A stretch of DNA of 27,500 bases from Symbiodinium natans (taxonomy: Eukaryota > Sar > Dinophyceae > Suessiales > Symbiodiniaceae), in NCBI GenBank assembly GCA_905221605.1, contig CAJNDS010002551.1:2501-30000 (forward strand). The letters run 5' to 3'. Made by a program: the position numbers and the translations under genes. This document shows positions 8,701-13,328 of this stretch, one piece after another (within the stretch, counting starts at the first letter, position 1; the number at the start of each line of letters is the position of its first letter). The notes under the pieces were generated by a model that saw only the letters and a program-made list of their open reading frames with translations, had not been told where the DNA came from and did not search any database.

Positions 8701-11700
8701 TGGCCCGATTTGGAGAAAGATGTGCGGACCTGGGTCGCCAAGTGTCTCGCCTGCATTAAAGGCCGCTCTCGACCGACGAAGGTTGAAGCTCGTGCGGTCA
8801 AGTGTGGCGCCGAGACTTGCTGGCAGGAAGTCAGCGTGGACTGTGAGGGTCCGAACCGAGAGGACAGGGAGGGGCATAGGTACTCGCTTACGTACTTCGA
8901 TTGCCTCAGTCATGCTGTCCTCCTCGAGCCGATGAGGTCTCTGACTCATGCGGAAGTCAGGAGGGCGTTCGTGCGCTGTGTGCTTCGCAGCAGGACGATC
9001 CCGAGCCTCATCAGGTCGGACAGAGGCCCAGAGTTCAAGAACGCGCTCATGGCAGAACTCAGCGCGATGCTTGGGACCGAGTGGCGGTTTAGCGCGCCCT
9101 TGAGGCCTTGTGAGTTGGGCGCAAACGAGCGAGTCCACCAAGAAGTTCAAAAGGTTCTGGGGGCGGTCGTCAGACAAGTCGGCGCCTCCCTTTCCGAAGC
9201 TTGGTCGGATTGGCTCGTGGTGGCGGAGTACGTCATAGACAACACTCCGGGACCCCACGGGACCCCGAGGGACCTAGAGCGGAGCTGGTCGCTCGCTCTA
9301 CCACTTGAAAAGGACGTCCTGCGAGACGCCTTGCAGTTTGAACCCATCTCTGATTGGGCTCGGAGCCAGTTTAAGCAGTTCTCGGAACTAGCTGCTGCGG
9401 TCCGAGAGCACTGGACGCGGTCTTCAGAAGCGCGGGCGAAACTTGCAAATCGCCATAGGCGCACTGTGGACCTTAAGCCAGGCGACCGAGTGGTCTGGAA
9501 CGCTCCGAGGGCCCGTTCAGAGGGGGCGGGTCGTGTGCCTTGGAAACCGGGTCTGACCGGCCCCTGGCGCGTGTTGGAAGTCAAGGGCCACAGGCTCACC
9601 TTGGAGCCCGTGTCGATGGAGTCGGGGGGTACTTCTTCCGCCCGGCGCGGCCCGATGGAGGCGCACGCAGAAGACTGCATTCTTGTTCCTGCGGATGCAG
9701 ATGGCGCGGAATCCCGTGAGCCGGTCGTCTTTGAAGACGATGAAACCGGCGGGGACGGCTCGTCTCGCCCCAGCTTAGGGCAACAGGTTCAAGGCGACGC
9801 CAAGCAGGTGGAGTTCACGCTGACCAGGCGCGGGAGGGACTTCGTCCTCCGCCTTAGCGACCGCATTGCCTATCGGGGCGTAGGTGGAGGCCCTAAGGTG
9901 TGCAGGTTAGGACGGGTCACGCAGGTGGATGCGGCCCGTGCGCAGGTTGGCGTCCATCGCTATCTCCCCGACGCCAGCGGGGTTCGCGTCAAATGGCGGC
10001 TTGCATATATCGCCGAGGACGGAGCGCTCACGCTTTCAGAAGGGACCCGTCCGGCCCATGAAGCGGTTTCTGTGAAGGAAATCATTTCCAAGATCGACCT
10101 AAACCGCGACGGCGTGCTTGCTGCAGCCTCGGCCAGAAAGTTGGACAAGGGGGCGTATTCGTTGCAGGACAGGACCCTCGAGCGAGCGTCTCGTGCCGGC
10201 ACGAGTGTGCTCTCGATCCAAGAGGCCCTCGCGGACCTCTTGGTCGCGGAACCCCGCGTGTTGCAGCCTAGGGCTTCCCCAGAAACGGGTGCTGTCGAGA
10301 GTTGGTTCCGGCAGTATTTCCTTGGTGGGGTTGCCGATGTCTTAGAGGTTGCTTGGGGTGACGCAGTCGTTTCCGACGCGGCTAGGAGGCACGGGTACAG
10401 GGTTGTTCCCGCTTTTGTGCAAGGCAAGCAGGCCTACGGGATCACCTGGAACCTGGCCGCAGAAAAGCACTTAGAGGCCATTAGCGGCGCTGTTCTGCGC
10501 ACAGAGCCGAAGGTGCTCGTGATTGGGCTCGAGGGCAAGAATGTGCCCCGAGCTTTCCTCCAACTAGTCGTCCGGTGTGCGCAGGAACGCACGCGCGCGG
10601 GCGCCCACGTCGCGCTGCATTTGCAGTCACAAAAAGGCGAGTGGGAACCCTGGCGGCTAGAGGAGTGGGGCGCCTTGTTTGGGACGCTCGCAGAGCCACG
10701 CTGGCCTTGGGCTTTCGTGCGGGCTGACATGTGCCAGTTCGCGCGGGCCAGTGGCCGCGGCAACCTCGTTGAGAGCGGGGCCCTGTGGCTCGCCGATTTC
10801 AGCTTAGAATCGGTAGGTTTGAGGTGTAGTAGGCCGGATGCGTTGGGCGCAGTGCAGCACAAGCACGTTGAGCGCGCGCAAGCTGACTACAACCTCATAG
10901 GAGCGGCTTTCTGCGCCTCGCTCCAGGACCTTGGTCTGAGGGGCGCAGAAGAGCTGTGCACCGCTGCAGTTGAAAGCTTTCCAGCGACTGCGGGTGCAGA
11001 TAGCGCCGCGGCTGCGCCACAGCCCTCTCCAGTCGTTCCCCTCCCGGACGTGCGGTCGGGCGAGGACCTCACGCCAGCAGAGCGTGCGGAGCTGGATAAG
11101 GAGGTGGATAAGTATGCCGCGGAGAAGGAAGCATTTTGGCGGACTAAGGCGGACGCCAAGGACTGGGATTCCGTCCGGGCTGACCTTGAGGTCTATGCTC
11201 TTGCGGGCGAGAAGGTCGCGGAGGATCCTAGGCGCACCGAGGCCTATAGAGACCTCGTATGGTCGGGTTTGAAGATCGAGCCTGGACCAACCAGACCCGG
11301 GCTGACCGATGCTGATATCGCAGCCGTCAGGGAGGTCATACGGCGAAAGGCCGCTGGGTTCTGGGTGGAGGACACCACCAGGACCACGGTCAGGAAGTTC
11401 GCCCATGACTGCATCCCCACCGGGCCGCCGGTCTCGTCCCAGCCTCACAGTCTGAGGGGCGAGTCCGCGCAATGGGTCGACGACAAGCTTGAAGAGGAAT
11501 GCAAGCGGGGTCAGTTGATCCGCGGCAGCTCGGCTTGGGGATCTGCGCCGTTTCCGACCAAGGAAATGCCCAGCTACAAGCGGCATAGGAAGCGACGCTT
11601 GGTGGTTGACTACCGCCGTGTGAATGCCCGAATTAAGCGCTCCACGTACTATTGTCGGCGGGGCAGCGATGTGCTCGCCGCCGCAGTAGGTTCGGTTTGG

Positions 11701-12366
11701 TATACCTTCGTGGATGCGGTTAGTGGGTTTAATCAGATTAGGAACACCAAGCGTGCTCGCGAGGTGTTGGCCATTGTGGCAAGATCAGGGAAATATCTCC
11801 CTGTCGGCCTCACCTTTGGCCCGATTAACGGCACAGATGATTTCAACTTTGTGGTTGATAGGGCCTATGCCCCCGGCAGAGGTAGGCGCCTTAAGTATAC
11901 TAAGGAGTGGATAGCCTACGTGGATGATCTTACTGTTAGGACGGGTAGGGTCATTGATGGGCAGTTTTTCTCTGATGCCCAAGCCGAGGGGGCGGTGCGC
12001 GAAGCGTGCGCCAAGGGGGCAGTCGCGGCTCCGCAGAGCGCGTCGTCTGCTCTTGAAGCCTTAGGCGTTCGCGGTGCGCACAACTCCAAGCGCGCGAACC
12101 ATGACGCGGCGCGCTCGGACCAGAATCACCCCACGCGCGTTCTGATGCTCAGGATGTTGGGGCTGTTCGGGTGTTTCTGTGTTCAGGGCGGGTGTTTTTG
12201 GGGCGGGCCGTTTCCCAGGTCGCCGGTCTGCGGGCAGAAGGATTTTTCGTCGTTCGTCGCGTGCAGCTTCGTTCGTTTGTCCCGCAGCCAGTGTTTAGAA
12301 AGCAGGCCTAGAGGTTCGGTCCAAGGTCGAAGCAGAAGCCGTAGAAGCCTTAAAGCCCAACCTTAA
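2485..12366 (+). CDS. pol: Gag-Pol polyprotein with permuted domain order
   Basis: This is a single open frame of 3,293 codons. It begins inside ORF1 in the +1 frame, which is open from 2437, so entry may be by frameshift and not at the ATG. Domains in order: coiled-coil start (ALEMEIEALK) and capsid-like helical region (nt 2770-3360); two CCCH fingers (C360/C369/C375/H379 and C433/C442/C448/H452); retropepsin-like region with LDGCAG (D558); a Cys-rich stretch and one hydrophobic segment (residues about 882-905); RT thumb/connection and RNase H (D1230, E1273, D1298, GDSFSR); H2C2 plus DD35E integrase (D2119, D2179, E2215) with an SH3-like tail; an MTase-like region; RT fingers/palm (D3077, YVDD D3147/D3148). 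The RT palm therefore lies about 2,000 residues after its own thumb. No internal stop is present. Confidence 0.93.
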   Translation: MCQLKPWGRVPQGSHSLRLQVGWATDGDSPLRAKLAALEMEIEALKRGSDGGGSQTGSQNPAGDFAAALAAQTEALKEALAQRGGQSSITTVKTDLTWPTLTDDKSDARDVVLFYEEFEDVCALANNCRGMSAREKLLALRGRCRGSRMKTYTNAYRAAWKSGEVLSDPQAVYDRIKNKHLMFGESREEREVRVDGEHASLAKGKLTGHQFEPLFEASIADLEAVGLGKTPRELYLSYLRKMPPYLQKEIRNDKRLWPGDPKDGGLRGPQTWEESHKVVLEYEQREAAHRAVSHSVYSTTGSPSADPSVALAEAQKEIRSLKAAAKAAAKGAAAAAKAGADQTFAAATKGAGKGADKKICFHFRDHGNCPKGDACPYSHDKELRRKALAAKKGDQTFATAKGKGKGKGGGKAKASAKPKAAAKGAAKPPGTVCPFFSKNGSCKKGASCDMVHNLTTSGGTPALPANWAAPSGASMSNPFAAFSVQIGSSGVQAGVSGAAGRAAVQQHALPLSKGGRDKFATLDDLPKDWWSLADNEPGGYQYRTVVQVLDRKVECMLDGCAGANHVTEELVVGMMNRAAELGIGTEDPGFPVVRLEKWVHPEYVHGIASGAPVPLKGAAVLRVTLLEGRTADDCRPNTEIFVRCKIAARGTSDWHGLILGGRALDCAGRMGLGFRPGPDFHVLDTLGIRMPRCEDHSKTRKDRAYAFEARLSSLDDASCTEPGGGSRELLRYDGEEPLELSPGDGVLVPVVREQGVSAEGSLSEVVLPVECGVEAVPGLWPTGEGKGFVLLAAQECDHSLQPGEVVAEVRSGLVSTAACGCGAVETVFESEPSPQACADCGVAVASVDHDPCFACGSASRAAARSFQGCSSCARSFGRLRTGARIGVLSVLAAVTVLASVWGGSGPVGRPVEEPGVLSCLDHLPSVDSWWEAPGGYASVWGRRPAQQDLGTLAVEKAPYETCLLQRVGEAWRLWDTRDLRVAESVACSDEVPVTERLAVFRTRKGPRWAGWREGSATAGRGASDAVRPADAVDTARCPSYHIVESWDIEKMIEEPPTDYYYEKLAADMRARHPKACPHLLDHLVSLEGFLDKSILFGFSFGISKAEVCVSKGKLLGHNIGRDGSSPDEERCQAVIDFPPLWEKLHIQQFLGCANWLRGYLPVEYGHAAKILGQWQKPGAVFPEGGLGSAATEGCKAFKAIKRMMQNRINLATFDEASAADGSCPLEQIADASGIAVGGSVVQMTRDLSQLKVLMTHSKSLTPAQQNWPPLIQEAFAQLEVKRATRRMFGSIRTLCWTDHANLTRAQTSDIGMDPKLVRWVAEILMDGSEIRSLSGRSATLGDSFSRNPKDRDALLAARTKDLEGLSGQLRGFDLDQYLGEGTEGDGPVPWAVGNDAVPEPAGRVQAAAVPMCVVAALPVRVMVVFDYARWKEQDAELTEIRRVSQASLPGVSVAVRGCWGPFEDTDGLASHFDCGAGRLAGTKKIKRIRVDLLTSCAKVLREASGFRPQFLVGLGQGGLVTAVLRWPLVVELTLQARNLQRKEARAVGEAWAGIKAIWAVRPRLWRTQQGHLEVAEACPELKKDFPEPPLRGFGSVGKQALGAEVLRSLRLDAVRSIDDASIRGMLDEPSRPLWDHEGLCICGKRTYLFSRCPACIEKEAVDTSVEIAEREEPEPPLEGDVEAHEVGLEVNSVLATLDRTGGLFRVRSSTIQQWAVGFRTTPKDAPVPTAYGMLSGKIWKKSHSMKLSLGSQHKDLSKWGDVKPYWTTWVVREDGAVVAGHNCSPLDAVQGDIVVHWSSVVNWHGHRHVVNEQCEVLWRSKGKEVALDPSFGKLIALVGRVTQVIGWRATGEASDPRGSTRQASRVLAQFSASNEGVEGHWTAGAISRGKNANDCKLKGRVLAFMGEEHNGPAVVLELVSHSPILCIWDHSSTKVKVEFKGGVPSLSLAAGEDENRREQLAVEARDAANISEFRVTGSLRTAWYEGQRRDPSLAGSIRKPEPPMVISGDGLLEREVTLRTGQTVVVPVVPNGAAGANGVTWRRACYNSVHCGVLGAHRSAEVTIKLLERAVWWPDLEKDVRTWVAKCLACIKGRSRPTKVEARAVKCGAETCWQEVSVDCEGPNREDREGHRYSLTYFDCLSHAVLLEPMRSLTHAEVRRAFVRCVLRSRTIPSLIRSDRGPEFKNALMAELSAMLGTEWRFSAPLRPCELGANERVHQEVQKVLGAVVRQVGASLSEAWSDWLVVAEYVIDNTPGPHGTPRDLERSWSLALPLEKDVLRDALQFEPISDWARSQFKQFSELAAAVREHWTRSSEARAKLANRHRRTVDLKPGDRVVWNAPRARSEGAGRVPWKPGLTGPWRVLEVKGHRLTLEPVSMESGGTSSARRGPMEAHAEDCILVPADADGAESREPVVFEDDETGGDGSSRPSLGQQVQGDAKQVEFTLTRRGRDFVLRLSDRIAYRGVGGGPKVCRLGRVTQVDAARAQVGVHRYLPDASGVRVKWRLAYIAEDGALTLSEGTRPAHEAVSVKEIISKIDLNRDGVLAAASARKLDKGAYSLQDRTLERASRAGTSVLSIQEALADLLVAEPRVLQPRASPETGAVESWFRQYFLGGVADVLEVAWGDAVVSDAARRHGYRVVPAFVQGKQAYGITWNLAAEKHLEAISGAVLRTEPKVLVIGLEGKNVPRAFLQLVVRCAQERTRAGAHVALHLQSQKGEWEPWRLEEWGALFGTLAEPRWPWAFVRADMCQFARASGRGNLVESGALWLADFSLESVGLRCSRPDALGAVQHKHVERAQADYNLIGAAFCASLQDLGLRGAEELCTAAVESFPATAGADSAAAAPQPSPVVPLPDVRSGEDLTPAERAELDKEVDKYAAEKEAFWRTKADAKDWDSVRADLEVYALAGEKVAEDPRRTEAYRDLVWSGLKIEPGPTRPGLTDADIAAVREVIRRKAAGFWVEDTTRTTVRKFAHDCIPTGPPVSSQPHSLRGESAQWVDDKLEEECKRGQLIRGSSAWGSAPFPTKEMPSYKRHRKRRLVVDYRRVNARIKRSTYYCRRGSDVLAAAVGSVWYTFVDAVSGFNQIRNTKRAREVLAIVARSGKYLPVGLTFGPINGTDDFNFVVDRAYAPGRGRRLKYTKEWIAYVDDLTVRTGRVIDGQFFSDAQAEGAVREACAKGAVAAPQSASSALEALGVRGAHNSKRANHDAARSDQNHPTRVLMLRMLGLFGCFCVQGGCFWGGPFPRSPVCGQKDFSSFVACSFVRLSRSQCLESRPRGSVQGRSRSRRSLKAQP
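3562..3840 (+). other. Two CCCH zinc fingers in the Gag part
   Basis: Both match C-x8-C-x5-C-x3-H exactly (nt 3562-3621 and 3781-3840). They are separated by a Lys/Gly/Ala-rich basic linker. They stand where Ty3/gypsy and retroviral Gag normally carry CCHC knuckles (C-x2-C-x4-H-x4-C), so they are the likely RNA-binding part of Gag. CCCH fingers are common in RNA-binding proteins. Confidence 0.85.
4075..4560 (+). other. Retropepsin-like protease region with altered active site
   Basis: The pattern CMLDGCAGANHVTEELV (catalytic Asp candidate D558, nt 4156) is followed about 100 residues later by GLILGGRALDCAGRMGL. This matches the layout of a retropepsin: an active-site Asp loop, then I-L-G near the C-terminus. 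The usual D-T/S-G triad reads D-G-C here. It might be a divergent or inactive protease. Confidence 0.55.
4930..5199 (+). other. Cys-rich segment followed by a hydrophobic helix
   Basis: Cysteine pairs CGC, CADC, CFAC and CSSC lie within about 60 residues. They are followed by a stretch of about 22 mostly hydrophobic residues (GVLSVLAAVTVLASVWGG, nt about 5140-5193). This suggests zinc ribbons next to a membrane segment. The segment fills the place where the RT fingers/palm would stand in a standard Ty3/gypsy polyprotein. A bulged-G hairpin overlaps it at 5048-5069. Confidence 0.5.
5048..5069 (+). repeat. Bulged-G hairpin, copy within pol
   Basis: Stem GCGGGTCC/GGGCCGC with loop GCGTCCA. It pairs with one unpaired G and one G-T wobble. 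It lies in a reading frame different from the other coding copies, so protein conservation does not explain the motif. Confidence 0.55.
5640..6600 (+). other. RT thumb/connection and RNase H domain, displaced upstream of integrase
   Basis: The region starts HLLDHLVSLEGFL, the usual start of the post-palm part of Ty3/gypsy RT. It continues with GKLLGHNI, QQFLGCANWLRGYLP, then the RNase H signature: ADASGIAVGG (D1230), QEAFAQLE (E1273), WTDHANL (D1298) and LGDSFSRNP. In canonical elements the YVDD palm comes just before this. Here the preceding 1 kb has no palm motif, and the palm is found at 11300-11960 instead. Confidence 0.85.
6685..6704 (+). repeat. Bulged-G hairpin, copy within pol
   Basis: Stem GCGGGCC/GGCCGC, loop GTGTCCA, one unpaired G. 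Forty bases upstream (6643-6655) CCC-GTGCCCT-GGG repeats the loop with only three clear pairs. Confidence 0.6.
8560..9640 (+). other. Integrase: H2C2 zinc finger, DD35E core, SH3-like tail
   Basis: The zinc-binding part has H2050 and H2057 followed by KCLACIKG (C-x2-C). The catalytic core has D2119 (VSVDCEG), D2179 (IRSDRGPEF) and E2215 (GANERVH). Exactly 35 residues lie between the second Asp and the Glu, as in retroviral and Ty3/gypsy integrases. The tail LKPGDRVVWN...GPWRVLEVKG matches the usual integrase C-terminal domain. All three catalytic residues are present. Confidence 0.92.
10300..10960 (+). other. Methyltransferase-like region between integrase and RT palm
   Basis: The stretch starts VLEVAWGDAVVSDAARRHGY, resembling a class I methyltransferase glycine loop (ELFAG...A-R-G). 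It continues with PKVLVIGLEG in place of a PPC-type catalytic loop, then CAQERTRAG, RADMCQF and an HKHV end. From memory, similar degenerate blocks are frequent in dinoflagellate retroelements. The catalytic Pro-Cys is absent, so enzymatic activity is doubtful. Confidence 0.4.
11300..11960 (+). other. Reverse transcriptase fingers/palm at the polyprotein C-terminus
   Basis: Motifs in order: RRLVVDYRRVNARIKR; YTFVDAVSGFNQI with catalytic D3077; GKYLPVGLTFGPING, equivalent to the mPFGL-n-p motif; and IAYVDDLTV with D3147/D3148. After YVDD the protein continues with TVRTGRVIDGQFF and a stretch ending RSDQNHPTR. It has no thumb, connection or RNase H. Those parts are found before the integrase at 5640-6600. 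Confidence 0.9.
12202..12224 (+). repeat. Bulged-G hairpin, 8-nt loop variant
   Basis: Stem GGCGGGCC/GGTCGCC with one unpaired G and a G-T wobble, loop GTTTCCCA. It is the same architecture as the 8-nt-loop pair near 1595-1657. Confidence 0.5.
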
Positions 12367-12689
12367 AGAAAGTCCCCAAACCCCCGCCGCAGCGGTTCAA
12401 GTGTGTTGTAGAGCCTAGGGTAGGTAGTCCCTCCCCGCGTTCGTGCCTGTGCACTGCGCCCCGCTGCGGGTCGCGACCAGACCGCGCGGGAGCGACCGAT
12501 CGGTCGCCCGGACCTTCGTGGTCAACCACAAGGCCCCGCTGCGGGCCGTGCCCTGGCCGCGCGGGAGCGGCTGCCTACCACTACTGCCCACCGGCCCCTT
12601 GCAGCGGGCCGTGTCCTGGCCGCTCAAGGGCGCGTCAGGTTTCCCTCGCCCATCGGAGGTCCTGCAAAGCCGCGGGCCTCAGTGCCGCG
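12367..12689 (+). other. Non-coding spacer between pol and the accessory module
   Basis: No plausible protein lies here. The main content is the triple hairpin cluster at 12466-12623. A further perfect palindrome, GCGACCGATCGGTCGC, lies at 12492-12507. The spacer could carry signals for a separate transcript or for internal translation start of the downstream module. Confidence 0.6.
12466..12623 (+). repeat. Cluster of three bulged-G hairpins before the accessory ORFs
   Basis: Copies at 12466-12485 (GCGGGTC/GACCGC, loop GCGACCA), 12541-12560 (GCGGGCC/GGCCGC, loop GTGCCCT) and 12604-12623 (same stem, loop GTGTCCT). The first two sit in a longer repeated unit starting GCCCCGCTGCGGG and ending GCGCGGGAGCG. 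Copy starts are 75 and 63 bases apart, so they do not share one reading frame. The cluster lies 67 bases upstream of the ATG at 12690, mirroring the cluster before Gag. Confidence 0.75.
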
Positions 12690-13328
12690 ATGGGTGGAGG
12701 AGGGTCGAAGGGCAGGGGCAAGAGCAAGAGCCCAGGCCCTAAGGGCCGGAAGGGCCCGCCCACGATAGACGACGTGCAGCGCCTGCTAGTCCGATGCATG
12801 CGGCACGGCGAAGGTGGCTGCAGAGGCCGGTTCGGTCCGGGCGGCCTCTACCCGGTTGATGAGTTGATCGAACAACTCGGGATCACCATCAACCAGTACA
12901 ACCAGGCGGTCGCGCACGACGCCAGCCAGCGGAAACCGAGGTTGGATACCTCGCACGCTGGTTTCCTTCGTGCCTTCCAAGGCCACTCTGCCGATTGCGG
13001 CCATCCGATGGGGTTCATGATGGAGGGCCTAAGTGAGACGGCCATCGACGACCTCATCCGTCAGTATGGCCCGGCCATGTGGCACGGCACGGACCTGCAT
13101 GTCGTGCACAAGCCTGTTGCAGAACGGCCTGATCCCCGGCGGCGGGCCGGGAGGCCGCCTCGGGGTGCACTACGTCCTAGGACACTGCCCCACGCAGTGG
13201 GAGGACGGAAGGCGCGGGTTCCGCCGCGGATCGACTTGCATAGTCGAGGTCCGACTGGCGGTCCTGCGGGACGCCGGAGTGCCCATCTATGCAGGAGCGG
13301 ATGGGGTGGCCCTCACTGGCCAGATTAG
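12690..13328 (+). CDS. Accessory ORF3, N-terminal half of a Tpt1/KptA-like RNA 2'-phosphotransferase
   Basis: The frame starts MGGGGSKGRGKSKSPG, a basic Gly/Lys leader, then a Tpt1-like N-lobe. This has QRLLVRCMRHG (the conserved Arg-His of the LRHG motif), GLYPVDELIEQLG (winged-helix dG-v-v-d-L pattern) and KPRLDTSH. The C-lobe starts with AMWHGTDLHVVHK, matching the Y/W-H-G-T motif. After K (nt 13110-13112) homology continues only in the +1 frame (LLQNGLIPGG from 13114). Residues after that point in this frame are Arg/Pro-rich and not family-like. Known Tpt1 enzymes remove the splice-junction 2'-phosphate with NAD+. The role on a retroelement is unknown. Confidence 0.7.
   Translation: MGGGGSKGRGKSKSPGPKGRKGPPTIDDVQRLLVRCMRHGEGGCRGRFGPGGLYPVDELIEQLGITINQYNQAVAHDASQRKPRLDTSHAGFLRAFQGHSADCGHPMGFMMEGLSETAIDDLIRQYGPAMWHGTDLHVVHKPVAERPDPRRRAGRPPRGALRPRTLPHAVGGRKARVPPRIDLHSRGPTGGPAGRRSAHLCRSGWGGPHWPD

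Noticed and set aside
10804-11586. 260-codon minus-strand frame, and other long minus-strand frames opposite pol
   Set aside because: They are shadows of the plus-strand coding region caused by high GC. The plus strand has catalytic motifs and the minus strand has none.
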